DNA from: Opisthocomus hoazin
Taxonomy: Eukaryota; Chordata; Aves; Opisthocomiformes; Opisthocomidae
DNA length: 64,000 nt
Direction of reading: 5' to 3'
Assembly (NCBI RefSeq): GCF_030867145.1
Contig: NC_134427.1
Location: forward strand, 10,253,001-10,317,000
The position numbers and the translations under genes were made by a program. Below the pieces are notes generated by a model. It saw only the letters and a program-made list of their open reading frames with translations, was not told where the DNA came from and did not search any database. Each line of letters opens with the position of its first letter. Position 1 is the first letter of the stretch. Below, piece after piece: positions 24,766-39,303 of this stretch.

Positions 24766-27700
24766 ACTTCTTTCCTGCGTAGGAAAGTCCTTCCCTTAAA
24801 GGTTTCTCCCGTCAGACTGCTCAACTAATAAGCACCTTTGGGACCTTCTTTGGCTTGCATGTAGCTGTAGTTGGGAAGAAGTGTTCCCACTTCTTTGGGG
24901 CTGGTCTAGGTCTCACACCCAGTCTGATCAGAATGGGCTCCGCTCTCCCAACACCAGGGCTGGTGAGCACAGCTCTCCTTAACTGGTGCTGGAGACCTCC
25001 CAGCTGAGCACAGCGCAGCAGCTAGGCACAGACCGCAGCGTGTCATCCCCTCCAAGCTGCTCCGAGTAGACCTCACCACTAAATAGCCCAAGGCACACGT
25101 TGGATTTGTGGTCCCTTGCCCTGCAGTTACTCTGTGCTCCAGCTGGACCTTTCTAAGGCAGTTATGCTCCAGAGGAGCAAAACTGTTGCTCAGTAGCGAG
25201 AGTTTTGTGATTGTGTGAGACAAAGCTTCCAAGGAATCGGAACAAAATCAGAGACCCGTTGGCTGCCAGATCAAAACCAAACACTGACCAATCTCCCTCC
25301 CTCCATCTAAAGGTAAATACAACAGCAGCCTTTTATTCTTTTTTTTTTTCTTTTTCCCCCGGGTGCTCCCAGCAGCAGTTTTCCCTCCCATCAAAAAAAA
25401 CAAGGGACAGTAAAACCTCTGACCGGCTGCCTGGTGGGAGAAAGAAAAGGAAGCACTGTCACTGAGTGTGATGGATGGTGTCCCAAAGAACGTTGCTGAG
25501 AATTAGAGAAATACCTGTTTAGAGGATTAAGGCCTACAGCAAAAAGTTTAGAGGATTACACTGAAGCAATACTTGACCAGTTCTTCAGGAAGTACATAAC
25601 AGATTTTTCATGGCATAATTTTGCGGGGTAGTTTTTCTGTGCAGTCCGAGGCAGGCACCCAGAGGAACACTCACAGTTACACCTACACGAATAATTCCTT
25701 TTTATGACTCACACAAGATGTTTAGAAGGCTGTGAAAAAAAAAGTGCTGACCCTTAGAAAGTTATTAGATCAAGAATCTTGGAGAAACACCACTAGGTTT
25801 CCTACATCAGGCAGTGATAAAAAAAAATAACTCAAAAAGACAATTAGGAGGAACTAAAGAAAGATCCTCTGTGGAGGCGTCTTCTGCTTCAGTACAGAGC
25901 CTGGGAGGAATTTCAGTGCAGGCGTAATTACTGGATGGTTGATTAAGGGTTTTCCTTGGATTTAACTCAGTGCAGTAGTTTAAAGAAATGTATTTGATAA
26001 AAGGTAACAAATTCCCATTGCAAGCCTTTTGGAGTGGATCCTCTTCCCTGACAAAGCTCTGTTATAAGCCCTTTTTGTACTTGTTGGAAGAGGGAAGAAA
26101 GAGGGTTTGATGCTAGAGGTCAGAGGTGCCTTGATCCACACCCTTTCTTGTAAAAGAAAATTTACTGGCTTTACTGGTGTTACCAAGCATTCCCAACAGC
26201 AAGAAATTTCAGTTTCTGAAGCTAAAATGAAGGAAGGAGCTGAAGAAAAGAACAAAGCCATAGCTTCCCACTCTGTAAATCAAGCAGCAAACATCCGAAG
26301 GAGGTGATGTACTTGTTTATTTAATGGCGTACAAGGCAGGATTCCTGTATTAAGTTCTGTAACAGTTACATATGCCAGGAGCATCCCAGCATTACTCTGG
26401 TCACTTTTCTAATGGAGTTTGAGGGAAGGAAGAGGACAAGGTTAATAAATCTGGAAGAAACGCGATGTAAACCACTGACTCTTGGGTCTGACCACATGCA
26501 ACTTGCTGCATTAAAAAATAGAATCACTCATCGTAATGTGTTTTCTATCAGAAGGAAAACAAAAATAAATCTTAACCAGTTCTCCTGAAACCAAAGAAAG
26601 TCAGGAGAAAGACAGTAACCATGGCACAGGAGACAAAGGAGAAGTAAAATTAGACACAAAATCTAACTTCATCTCTAAGGAATGCAGTGCTAAAGCTCTG
26701 TAAAAGCTGTGAGCAAGATAGGAAGATGTGTGAGTAGAGATGGTCGGAGATTTGCAAAACAGAAAAGGTAAGCTTAAAAACGAAAAGTAGAACCAATGAG
26801 ATCATTACTGACACGGACAACAGACTCCAGCCTTGCTCAGGGCAAGGACGCTCAGGTTCAGCTCTTAAAAACTGACCTGACAGCTTTTAAAAGACAGGTT
26901 TGGCAGGCTTACACAATAGGAAAAAGGGGAAAAGGGAAAGCAGCGTGAAGCTTTGGGTGCTTCTCTCTTTCATCAGGGGTTGTTGCAGTGAAAGAGACTA
27001 GTGGGCCACAATGGATTTCTCAATATTAGCATTATTTTTGTTGGAAATGGCAAAAAATCTGGTAGTATCTTGTTAAAAAGAATCTTCCCTCTTGGCTGAA
27101 ACATGGCATTTTTGTCTATGCGTCTTCATTCTGTGTGCAATTTTTATCTGTATTATTTCTTCAGGTTTGGAAAGTTAAGATATTAATATTACCAGGGAAT
27201 TTTGAAGCTTATCAGAAAAGCTCTGAAGCATTCCTTCAGTTCTCATATCTTAAGGGTTTATGAACATTTCCACAACTGCACAAGACAGAAAGTGCTGCAG
27301 GACTCTGCAGCAGAAGCTAGCACTCTGAAAGGAAAGAGAGCTGCTGATAAATCCACCACATGGTATTTGTTTACTCAAGCAATTCTTTTGCTTCAGATAG
27401 AAGAAGCAACAGCTTTTGTTAAAGGTACAACAGAAAGACACAGCAAATTTGATGCTCGTTACTGTAGGTGTTTGAAAAGAGGGCTCCTCTAGTTGCAGCC
27501 CAGAAGTTCCCCAGAGGAGTGACTGCTCATTACAATGAACTCGCTGTCAAACACATTGTTTGCAGACTCTAATTACACTGCGCTATTCCTGGACTGTGTT
27601 TTGGAAGGAGACGTGAAGATACAGTCTGCTGCTGCCTGCAAATAAAGTTAACAAACCACCAAAACAGTTTCATACCAGATAGATCATCACCAGCAAAGCA

Positions 27701-30700
27701 AGCTGTATTTACCTGAAATATTTTCTGAGAACTTTTGATGACCTCCATGCAGCGAGTGTTTTCCTTCGCCATGATCAATCTAACTGGTCTGTAAATAACA
27801 CTGATATCAGTGGCTCATGGGTGGAGGCACTACTCTGGACATCAGAGGATCAGTGTTGGTGCCTATGATATCTTTTGACTTAAGAGCATGTAAGTTTGCG
27901 CATGTACACCTTGGCACATGCACATTTGTTTTCCGCGCGTTAAAATCATATTCAATCAATCACATGCGTCAGGGTTTTCCAAGCTGTTGGAGAACACAGC
28001 TCAGTGATTTGCAGTCTCTTGCTCGTGATCCCTGCAGACCAGTGGACTACTTCTAAAGGTCTACAAAGAACAACTATAAACCAACAGCCTGCTAATACTC
28101 TCTTGGGCTTGCACCTTCGTAGGACTTTTTTTATTAGGATTCATATATGCAAAGAGTTAGAAAACCACTGATTAAATTCAACCACAAGCCCTGTCTGAAG
28201 CAAGGTTTAACTCACCATGGTCCTGTGCAGGAGATAAGAGTAGACAATTAAAAAACCAGTCCTCCTGTCTTAAACTCTTGGCATACAGATATCAGAGAAT
28301 CATAGAGAAAATCCTAGGCTCACAGTAGCCTGTGTGAACTGTCCTATTCATGAACACCTGAGATAGACTTGATATACACCAAATAACTGGGAGGCTTTAA
28401 AGCCAAGCACTGAGGACTTCTGTTCCTATTAAGTTATAAGTAACTTAGACTCCAGCAAATAGAAAACAAACTGCTTTGCTCTGAAATTAATTTAATACCC
28501 ACATAGGTTGCAGACTGAGTTAGAGCTTCGACTGAAATATGTAAAAGGGCTGGAATTCCACATGAAACTGCCACAAGCATTTTCCAAACATATTAAATAT
28601 TTCATTTAAGTATAAAGTGCTATTTATATCTGTGGAGTTTGTCACACTGAGTCCTGTAAATGTGTTTTTTTTCTCTGAAGATATGCAACTTTTAAAAAAT
28701 TATTATCATTTTTGCTATTCCCATCTAATCCTGAAAACAACAATTTATGCTTGCAGCAAAATGCCGCAAACACAGAATGAAGCTGATTGCATCAATGTGT
28801 AACCTTAGATGGACTCATACCTTGTCTTCTGTTGTACTCTTTAATTCTATGTAGAGTTTTTTGGGAAAGTCATGTACATCGGAACTCTACTCTTCTTACG
28901 GCTACGTAAAAACCAAAATGGACCTTACTGGAATTCCGTGTCACTAAGACCACAATATGGACAACATATAACGACTTATGAAGCCCCATGCTAGCATTCC
29001 CTGTGCTTGCAGACACTGCGAAAATAAAGTCCTGATGTGCATAGTGAATTTTTGTAGGGAGGAAGTATTTTCATGATAATGCTTGAATAAAATAAAATGG
29101 GCACAAGTGCACAGAAACATTGATTTTGGGTGCCTCCATTTCTGGGTGCTTCAAAGAAGACATTTAGGGTCTGATTTGGGCAGCATTAAACTTTGAGAAG
29201 GTTCCAGCTGCCAATGACTAGCAAGAAAAACCGAGCAACAAAATATGATGAATCTAGAATTTAAGAACTTTAATTCTTTCAGCCATCTTTTTGGACAACA
29301 CCATGGCTTAAAAGGGAACACGGAAAAGCGTCATTTCTTATCCCAGGGAAATAGTTTCGTGTTATATAGACAGACTCTTTCCATATGGGAACAGGCATTT
29401 CTGTACCGTGGTTGTATGTATCCAGATTATCCTGCACTCTGTATACAGTAGATTACCTTGGAAAGCAAGGGTGTCACTGGAAGTCTGGCTGAACACCTAA
29501 AGCATACAAGACCAATATTTAGCAGAGATGCTTGATACATGCCTTGGGGAGGTATTTGTGTCATCTAACTCTGTAATCCAAGTGAGATTAAGCACAGCGA
29601 GCTAGGAGCCCAATTTCCTTGTGCAGAAAATACATGAAAAGCTAAGTATCTTCAGAGGACAGCAAAGGGACGTTAGGTCAGAAAACCGTAAGTTTAGACC
29701 CTACTTCAAATGTACCAGTAGTTCTAAGCTCCCTTAAAAGCCAATGCAGAAAGAGGAGCAATGCCAGCAGGCAATTCAGACTCACACATATGTCAGTATA
29801 GTTACCGAACAGAGTGGAACTGGTCACCTTCTGAGTGCTACACTGAACTTTCAGTAATGTAAAGATTGCCAAACCTCGCTCTTTTTTTTGTTATAAGCAG
29901 TAGATCCACCTGTAAAATAAACATGCTGAACTTTTTAAAGTATGGCCGATTGCAATCTGATTTTCAACATCTAACTCTGTCTTCTCTTTTTTAAAAAAAG
30001 CACAGCACAAAGAGTAGTATTATTACACTGAAGTTATGTTTTCATACCTTCCAAGCAGTTTTCTGCAGCAGCCTATAATTCGGCACTAGGTGGCCTCTTT
30101 CTTTCAGAGAAGGTCTGCTATGTCATTGTATCTAAGGGCTTAAGCAAAAGTAAAAAAAAGAAGTTAAAAAAAAATCTTTAAGTAAGTCTACAGAACTTAG
30201 TTCAGTAGGGTTTTAAGATGACTATTGCAAAACAGCTCATTGTTTCCTAACTGGAACGCATTCACTGTAATGCAGAATGCAGAACTGAATATCTGTAACT
30301 TGGCTTGCAGCCTGAGCCTTGAACAATGTTTTAGCCACACAGCAGCCTCCAGGGAGGTACACATAGTACTTTATTGCTGGAAAAAAAACCCCACAATGTC
30401 CCTTCACCAAACTCATACATGCAAGAGCATAGAGAAGGGAAGAGGATGTGAAGATAGAATAGCTACTCTTCTAACTCTGCTTAAGTTTTCCCAGCTGAGA
30501 TCCAAAAAAAACATTCAGAGCCTCACCTCCACCTTGGAATGAAGCTCATGCACTCCAGTATTGTGTCCTCTTGCTGCCAAAAGGGCTGCGAAAGTAGTAA
30601 ACTGTGATGAACCACAGAGCATTTAGAAGACTCGTGGATGGTAGAAAATGTGAAGGGACTGAGGTTTCTAACACAGAGACCAGCACACAATAGTTTAATT

Positions 30701-33700
30701 GGAGCATTTAGCTTTCTTGAATAGGCTAACGAGGAAATGAGGCACTGCCTACAGCAAGAGCACACTCTGCCAAAATGGCTTCAGGACAGGGGTTCTGGAT
30801 TTGCCTTTCAGTGTTTCCCAACCACAGAAAGCACAATCACTTTATTGCAAAATCTCTGTGCTTCTGCAGGATAAGCTTTGTGCTAAACAAATGCCTGCAA
30901 GCACATTCAGCCTTTAGAGCAGTATGTGCTGTTATGTGAGATCATACGAGGAAATAAAGCATGTTTTGCCATGGTGTGGCTGAACAGCAACTTCCTCCAT
31001 CAGCAGAAATGGGATGAATATGTTTACAGAGCAGGTAAACGCTTCATGCTAGGCAGAGAACAAAATTGGAGCCTGCAGAACTACTAAATGTAGAGCTAGC
31101 ACAAGGGTATCTACAACAGGTTTCTTCTCCAGGGAGTCACATGGACACCCCCATGAAGAGGAAGGTGATTGGTGACTTCTTTTGGTCACGACATGAAGGA
31201 GAACACATAGCTCTCTCTTCACACTGCTGTGTTACTCTGATTTAGGTCCATTGCTTCTTTGGAGTATTTTTCTTCTTGAACCAGTGACAGCGAGGATTTC
31301 AGACTCCAGTGAAGCTGCAGACAGAATTTTTCTATGTGCTGTCATTAAATATTGGGTCTATAAAGATCTTGGAGTCACAAAGGGAGCAAGGGCAAAGGAT
31401 ATGCTCTATATGACAGCTGTAGATGTTACCTGCCAGCATTACATTACTTTATTACGAGCTGTTCAGAGAGGATGTTAAATGTGACTGAATTTACTGTTGT
31501 ATCTTCATCCGGTCTAACACGCGTACCTGCAGTAACATTATGACAAAGTTTATAGGACAGGCACAGGTGGCAACATGAACACAGCGAAGATTTATGACAG
31601 GATCCACAGTAGGAGGGAGCTCCGGGAACAACCTCTCGATTCTTCATGGGCCTCCAACCGCATCTACCTGGACGCACTGGGCCACGTGTTACCAGTGTCC
31701 CAATGCAACAAGTTGTCACTGCTGTCAGCTGCTCTGCGACCCGAGGAAAACCTGTGAACATTCCTCAGTAATTATTCAGAGACTTTCAACAGACCCTCGT
31801 GCTGAATCCACCCTGTTCTTTCCACATGAACCTCTGACATTTTTTCAAAAGGCAGATTTTTTTTCAATGGTATGCCTTAGAAGAGTCTTGCTTAACTGAA
31901 GTGCTGTCTTAGCAATTGACAACAACATAATTTCCCACCCAGCTTGGGTATGGATAAAATCTGCTCCGGCCTTCAGCATGAAGTCTGCTCTGGGTATTCT
32001 TGCAGCTGAATCAGCTACAGGGTAGTCCAACATTAGGAACTTCCCTATCTGTTTTCATTACCTGTTTGTGTTTCCAGTTCATCCTAGAGAGAGTTATCAG
32101 CAAAGTATCAAATCTCAGCAGAAAAGTGGCTAGTAGCTAGAAAAGCAGCTACTTGTCTTGTAGTTCAGATCCTTGCTGGACTCAGAGCTGAAAGAATAAA
32201 CATTCCTGACTCTTCTGGGTAATTTCTTTTTTGGATGTTCCAGTGGATAAAAGAAAGATCTCTTTGCATTCCTGTAGGGGATGAAGATCAAAATAAAATT
32301 GGATGAAAGACTGTCAGATCCTAGGCTGAGAGCCAGTGATGTCCACGGGGCTCTCCCTAGTTAATATAGCACATTTATTACTGCACTCTGAAGTATTTTC
32401 CTAGCCTTGTCCTTGAAAACAGCTCCCTTGGGTTGTATCATTTCCCCAATAAAATCCCATGTTCCGAACTGCAGCAGTCTATGATCACAGATTTGAAAGA
32501 AAAACAAATCTTTTTACTATTAAACATGTTGATTACATTACAAAGTCTATCTGGGTCAGAAAGTACACACTTAAGTAGACCTTCGTCAAGCATATTTACT
32601 GCATACTGAATTACTCATGGCAGAGTCCTCTTGCAAAGAATCACAAGCACTTTAAAGAACAACTTCTGCACACCATACTCATCTAAAAGGAGACAGTTAA
32701 TACAGTAAAACAGGGACATTCATCACTTTATGATAAAAAGGGATTCGTGATGCTCTAAAACCCTGGAGTTCACAACAGCAGAGATTTGTATAGAGAGCCA
32801 AATTATGCTGTCCTTACCTTGGAAGAAGCCTCACTGTGGTCAGTGAAAGTGTTTGCAGGGTAAGATGCTAGCAGTACGAGGGTCATGAGATCTATTTCAT
32901 TACATGTGAAACTCCTTAAAGCACTCACCAGAGCATGTCAAACAATACAGAGCAATACTGCTCAGCATCTGCAAAGAAAGCCTACCATGTTCCCCTGCAA
33001 GTGAAGACCCTAAACAGTTGCAAGCCAAATAAACAGCATCTCATCAAAAATTCTGGGAAGCCACAGATTTTAAGACCACAGATGAAGGGCTTCGTTTTCT
33101 CCAGAGACAGTGGTAGTTTCTACATTTCTTCTACTCTGTCATGACACAGCTGTGTGCCTAGCACATGCCGTATTCATAATGTTCACTTTCCTGTCATTGC
33201 GAAAGAGCTGCATGTTTGGACGCTGTCCTAACGCTTAATGCAGATGTTTTCTGTGCTTTTTGAAGGAGGCTGTGTGTTGGGTATGGCACTGCATCCCGAC
33301 GAGCCTGGGGCAGGGATGGTTGTGGCTGACGGCTCCCCACTGCCCAGCCCCAGGGCTCACACGTCGGCTTCCCTCATGCCATCTTGCAGCAAAGCACAAT
33401 GGGGCAAGTTTAGGGCACAGGCAAGTTGTTTCAGAGTTCAGCCCCATGTTTCCAGCACAGAAAACACGTTTACACGCATGTACTTCCTCCACAATGAACG
33501 AGCCGCATTATGTGTGGGCAGATAGCTTCAGAGCACAACCTCAGAGGCATCCCTGGGGAATGCAGGAGACACTGTTCAACCAAAGTTCAAACAGCAGTAA
33601 TAGTGTGCTGCTTCTGCTTCCTTGTGGATATATTCTACGAATGTGGCATCTTTCCATTTCATTGCGTTAAATCTCTGCAAGCTCTCCCACACATCATTCA

Positions 33701-34567
33701 ACAGTAATTGTATCTTATATACCGAATAAATCTCTGTCTAAACGCATTTAATGATTATACCATTTTCCTTCCTGCTAGAAAGGCTTCTTACATTTGTCAC
33801 AAGGTGGGTCTGATTTCTAGAGACAGTCTCGTCCTCTGTTTCATTTTGGCTGTCTGTCATGTTGACTTGGCAGCTGCATTGGATAAGTTGCATTGCACTT
33901 TTGCTATTCATTGGGTTGGGTATCGTTGATTTTCTTATTTGCTGTAACAACAATAAAATACTTAAATTAACAATTCTTAAAGCCAAAACTCACACTAGAT
34001 CCTAGCTTCCTGTAAGTGCTTGTCTTAGAGGCACGGAGTGGAGCTTTAAAAACTTCTGTTTGCTTAAACTGAAGAGCTGCTGGTTGTCAGCGGGAAGAGG
34101 GGGTGAGTTCAGATGTATCTGGCATCAGGGAAATTGATGTCGTGACCCTCGTGCACTTCCACATTACTCTGCTTTGTCCCTGTGAAATGTTTTGGGGATT
34201 AACAGAATTCTATCCGGAGCTTATAGTGTCAAATTCAGATTCTGTCTCAGCTGAAGAGGAAGTGGAAAGCAAACATTTGGAAGAGGCAATGAGAGAGGCT
34301 GGCTCGCTCCCTGTCCCAGGGCTCTCCACTCCAAGGCCAAGGTCCAGAAACATTTTAGCTAGGCCTGTGCAGTCACTTGCTGGCTTCTTGCCCTGCATCA
34401 CTCCCAATGGCAGATAGACAGCAAAGCCAAAAAAGCTGGGTTTGGAAGCTGAAGGAGTTACACCACCATCTATCGTCTTTGACAGATGTAACGGCTGACA
34501 TTTGAAGTGGGCAGGATTACAGCTTGGGCATGGAGCGAGAGGGAGGGAGAGAGTGAGGGAGGCATGT
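24766..34567. other. Gene desert of nearly 10 kb
   Basis: I see no exon with a plausible splice context, no known repeat and no RNA gene. Local A/T runs occur throughout. If conserved elements or distal exons of neighbouring genes are present, I cannot see them without an alignment. Confidence 0.4.
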
Positions 34568-34626
34568 GTGGATGGATGGATGGATGGATGGATGGATGGA
34601 TGGATGGATGGATGGATGGATGGATG
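34568..34626 (+). repeat. (GATG)n microsatellite, about 14 units
   Basis: An uninterrupted tetranucleotide array of GATG/GGAT units runs for close to 59 bp. It ends at 'gtcctatggg'. It could be read as a tetrapeptide repeat in several frames, but this is an effect of the repeat and not a protein. Confidence 0.97.
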
Positions 34627-37600
34627 TCCTATGGGTTATCAAGGTCAGGAGTGCTGTTGGGAGGTGCCCCTGGGCTTCCCATGCAGAAAAGATGTAAGTG
34701 CTCCTGATTCCCATCCTTACTGTCCATGTAAGTGTGTGTGCCCCCAGTGAAACATGGGTCCAGCATCCCACAGCCCTGCTTCCCAGGGGCAGCGAAGCTG
34801 AGGGTACCACAGTGCTGGAAAGTGGTGGGTACAGGTATGGAAACACTGGAATGGGAGTAGGTTTTCCAGCACCTCGTTAGGCAAGGTGAATGCACACAGG
34901 CTTGCTGCTGGCAGCTGGGTATCCCACAGGGTTAGGTATTACTTCCCTTTAAACACATACACACAGAGAAACCTGGTGGTTTCCATAAACAGCTCTCAAT
35001 TTTTGCCCTGAGATATTTTTTTTCTTTCCTCTTTTGATTCTAGTGAAACCTAGCAAAGGGGAGAATGTTGACTCTCACCATTGGGTGCTCTGCCAAACAG
35101 CAAGGTCATCGGCTGACCACTGTATCCAGACCAGAGAATATGCAATGGTGAAGACAGCAGCCCTGGGCTCGTTCTGTAGACAGGCATCTGGTAAGACGAA
35201 GCCATAGGAGACTCACAAACCCTTCCCTGCAGAGCCCCTGGGCCAGAGCAACAAGCCCTTCTCTGTTGCACCCAGCTGGATCCCGCAGCCAGCAGACATG
35301 AGGGAGGCACACCCCAGGAGCTTGCTGACCGGAGCAGCCATTCCCAACAACAGCAGTCATTTTCCTCCAAGGGAAGGAGATTTGAAAGCAGAGCAGCAAG
35401 GGAGAAAGGGCTGCCAAACCACCTCAATCCCCACGCTTCAGGTTTCCTGTGTTCCCACCAGGACCGCTCAGATAAAGTACCCAAAAGTCCTCATTTTCGT
35501 GGGGAAACGTGAGCAGTTCGCTCGTTCCTTGGCACCTCTTCACCCTTCAGCCAGGGCAAGGGAATGTGTCATGAAGGAGAGTTAAATTGTGGCAGTCGGC
35601 TGCAGGGTGGCAAGATGATATTCCTGCCCAAAATCTGGCCTTAGGAACGGGACAAGTGTGCTGAGTGGCTGCCAGCACAGGCTCAGGCTGTGTTGACTTC
35701 TCAGGGAGAACATGCTGTACCAAACACTTCTTACTGTATATCTTACATAAACAAAGCATTTAGCTCACCACCCAACACTAGCTCATGCTAATAAATGCCA
35801 GTGACTCTCTGTGCTTCGTATATTGAAGTCACTTCAGGGACACACACAGGATGCTCATTTTGGACTGAGGCTCTTTCTGCAACTTGATTAAGCTGAGAGT
35901 AATCAACTGCGGCTGGAAAAGGAAGCCGCAAGCAAGATATGCTGTGCATATATGACAGAGACCAACTGACCCTTGTAGGAAACCATCCCTTCCATCCCCC
36001 TTTGGGAAGAAGACTCACTGACAGGCCCAGAAGTGCTCCAGGACGTTCCCCTCTCCAAAGAAACCCTGCTACCACTCTCAGCTTTGAGATCTGGTAACAT
36101 TTCCATCTGGTAGATCTCAACGCACCCCTTCCACAGCAGGCTTTGCTCCCCACTGATGTTGACTGCACCATGGTAGGGCAGAGCGGGTGCAGCCCCAGCC
36201 AAAATCCAGCTGTTGCTCATAGACTAATCTCACCATACTTGCAGGGTGAGCAAGACACTGAGCAACCACACACACACGCCCAGCGTCCCTGTGGAAATGG
36301 CATGGATCGTTCTTGGGGACAGTCTCAGGGCAGGCGTGGGGGGCTGTGGGGTGCTGAGGCTGGCCCAAGCAGGGCTCCCGGGCTTGCATGCCCTGCCAAA
36401 GGGCTGCGGGGCTCCTGCCTTGGACAGGCTGTCTCTGTTTTCCAGGAGTGCCTAAGGGAACACGGGGCTTGCAAAGCACCAGGGTGGGAGGGGGAACTGG
36501 AGTCTGAAAGAGAGAGGCTGTAGCACTGCACAACTATTAGAATCGTTTGCAAATATCAGCAAAATGTTCTCTTCAAAGGAAAAATGTAGCTTCTAAATTT
36601 GCAAGGGAATAAACCCACTTAAATTTTTGTCCACATTTTTTGCAGAAAATTCTGCTAAAATAAACAGAACATGCTCAAACTGTGAAAAACCCCGCGTTTT
36701 CCATTAAAAATCTCTGAAAAATCCCATGAGAAACTTGAGCACAGTAGAAGAAATTCATAGAGCTCAACATTGTTGGATTTGCTCTAAAAATAAAGCAAAC
36801 CCTTGATACAGCACCTCCCCCACTTCCATCTCATATTCCTCTACAGACGGAGTTTTTTGGAAGTTTGTTTAACCACACTATCAAATTCATGACCTATTAG
36901 ATGTACAAGGCAGATCTGGCAAACAGAAATGTCACACTGCCGAGCTGACGGGGTCACTTCGTTTGTCACTCCTGCAGAATATCACCTCCAGGGTAGACTT
37001 CTTTTGAAACTGCATTTTGAGAGCAGGAATTTTCTTCCCCTCTCAGTTTTTCTTCCCATTTAATACCCTTTTTTTGATTCCCTGTTTCTAGGAGAGCGCA
37101 GCTGCCTCAGCGCTGGTAAGTTGTCGTTAGCCCCTGCCCTCCAGCTGCAGCAGTGGGAGATGCTGCATCACTGCTGTCTTCTCGGGAAAGCTTGGGCCTC
37201 ATTTTCTCTACACTGTCACAGGTGCACATGCAACTGGAGCTGGATTTCAGATTCCTGTAGTATTTCCCTGTCTGCATAGATCTGCACACCAGCCGGAATG
37301 CATGATATATGTTAAAAATTGTTCTTTTTGAACAGGTCCAAATTGACGTGTAGAAAACGTGCAGTCTGTTCTTACACTCAGGATGGGTACAGCTGAAGCA
37401 CAAGGACCACTGGGGTCAGATGGTGTGGGGTAGCTTTTGTTCTGAGACTACAAAGATGCCAATTAATGGCACGGTTGTGTTCATTACCGACCTGTATTGC
37501 AGCAAAGGTAAAAAGCCTCCACAGCCTCTTATTACTCCTCTGAGCCTGCCACTTCGAACACCTAGTAATTTTCTTATATGTTGATTTGTTTTGCTGTAGC

Positions 37601-39093
37601 ATGGCTGCATTGTTGTGCTCATTGCTAAGCAATTAACTGTTTGTCCTTCCAGAAATATCTGACGCCCCAGACACTATTAGCTCCTAGGAACTTTTTCAAC
37701 AAAAACATTCCTGGGGAGATGCATTAGCGGCTCTTCCACTTTTCGGGACAAGCATCTCTCCAGCTACATACCCCACTACAGAACACCAGACCAGGGGAGG
37801 GAGAAGGGGTTATTTGTGGTCAAGCCCCCATTTTGCCAAGTTCTGCATAAACTTTTCATCTCACCTCACACTGAGACGGGCACACTTCTTGCATAACCCC
37901 ATTTTCACAGGTACCAGTGAAGAAAATTACCCCCACCCTAACAGAGAAGGATAGCTCCTGCACCAGGTTCTCACGGTTTCCAGGCACCAGCCAGTTCTGG
38001 GTCTTCCAGGGAGGTCAGACTCCTGGTTATCCAACCGGCAGGTGAAATTTCTGACCCATGGACCCAAAACTGCCAATGCAAACCTGAAGAGCTACTTGCC
38101 AGAGAGAATGCCCTGAAGCTAATGATCTTTCAGTCACCTGGCCTGGGGACAACCTGCTGGCAATTGAGCAAGGTGCTAACAGATCCCTTTTAGATTGAGC
38201 CTACCAAGCATGATCCTTTCTGAAGGGTCCAAAAGGACCAGTATCTCCCCAGCAAAAGAAAATTACAAACAATTACCAAAAGCAACTTCAGAGTAGAATC
38301 AGTATTGGTCAAATGCTTCCTGTCCCACCCTCCCCTTCTTTTATTTGCAAATGAGTAAACTCCCATATTGAGAAGAGGGTAAGTCATGGGAGTCACACCA
38401 TGGTTTTGCTTCTGGGTGTCAAGACAGAGTTACTTAGGCTTTCTGTACACAGTACCCCAAAATTACAGTAGTAATTGACATTTAAAGTGCAAACAGTCTA
38501 GACAATCAGCAAGTCCTTTCCCTGAGGGCTATTGAACAGTGTGTGGAACTGAGCATGCCCACGTAACAGTGCGATGTAGCATGTTCAATTCCCAGGGCGT
38601 TACTGTCAAAAGCGACAACACTGAATCAAAGCAAAGGACCATATGGCCTGCAAACCTGTTACCTGCTATGAGAAAGGTATAAAAACATGCCTGTGGTTGT
38701 ACTTTCCTCCAGGAATACTCTCCTGCCTCCAGCAGCTTGCAGAACCATGTCTCCACCTGCTCTCCGGATCCCAAGCTTAAGCAAGCAGGAGGTATATTTG
38801 ATGCATTTTACATATGTCATCTGGAACCATATATTTTAAAAAAATAATATACATAAAGTGAAGATCAAAATATTTTCTTACAGATAGGTACAGAAGTATC
38901 TGCACTGCTTTATTTACATATTGTCTAATGAGACTCTCTTTTAGAAAACCGGCTTAAGGTATAATAATCAGCACCTACAGAACTGTAGCTATTGTGCAAT
39001 GGTCCTTCAGTATATTTTGTCTTTTTGTATTGCATTAAACACTCGCCTGATCTCAGCCACGCACAAGCTGGTATTTTAAGTGCCATCAATATA
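34627..39093. other. Non-coding spacer downstream of AGTR2
   Basis: The region has GC-richer patches (for example 35050-35500 and 36240-36520) where chance frames of 100-144 codons overlap on both strands without resemblance to known proteins. It is the 3' flank of AGTR2. I see nothing else to annotate. Confidence 0.4.
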
Positions 39094-39099
39094 TTTATT
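39094..39099 (-). promoter_or_regulatory. AGTR2: Polyadenylation signal of AGTR2 (candidate)
   Basis: The plus strand reads TTTATT, so the minus strand reads AATAAA, about 205 bp after the AGTR2 stop codon. This would give a short 3' UTR. A further AATAAA on the minus strand at 38909-38914 is an alternative site. Confidence 0.45.
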
Positions 39100-39303
39100 T
39101 GTGAGAGTCTTTCCTCTGTGTAACACTTGAGTGCTCATTGCAGAAAGGAAGGACGAATAAATCCCTGTGTATGAGAAAAACAGATCCCTCTTCTAACAGC
39201 TGGTGAATGAAAGGCCACAAAATGAAGGGAACTGGAGAGAGGAATGTCACCGCTGCAGGGACAGCCAGCCGCACTGACATCACCCCACATCATGACCCAG
39301 CGC

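Noticed and set aside
34568-34626. CRISPR-like array
   Set aside because: The repeat is a simple tetranucleotide without spacers, and the genome is a vertebrate one.
34502-34846. Frames on both strands with tetrapeptide repeats
   Set aside because: The repeats are translations of the GATG microsatellite.
35050-36533. Several overlapping frames of 100-144 codons
   Set aside because: They overlap in conflicting frames on both strands of GC-rich DNA, without splice context or similarity to known proteins.
1-39000. Search for SLC6A14, expected next to AGTR2 by human synteny
   Set aside because: None of its transporter motifs appears in either strand of the window; it is probably beyond the left edge.
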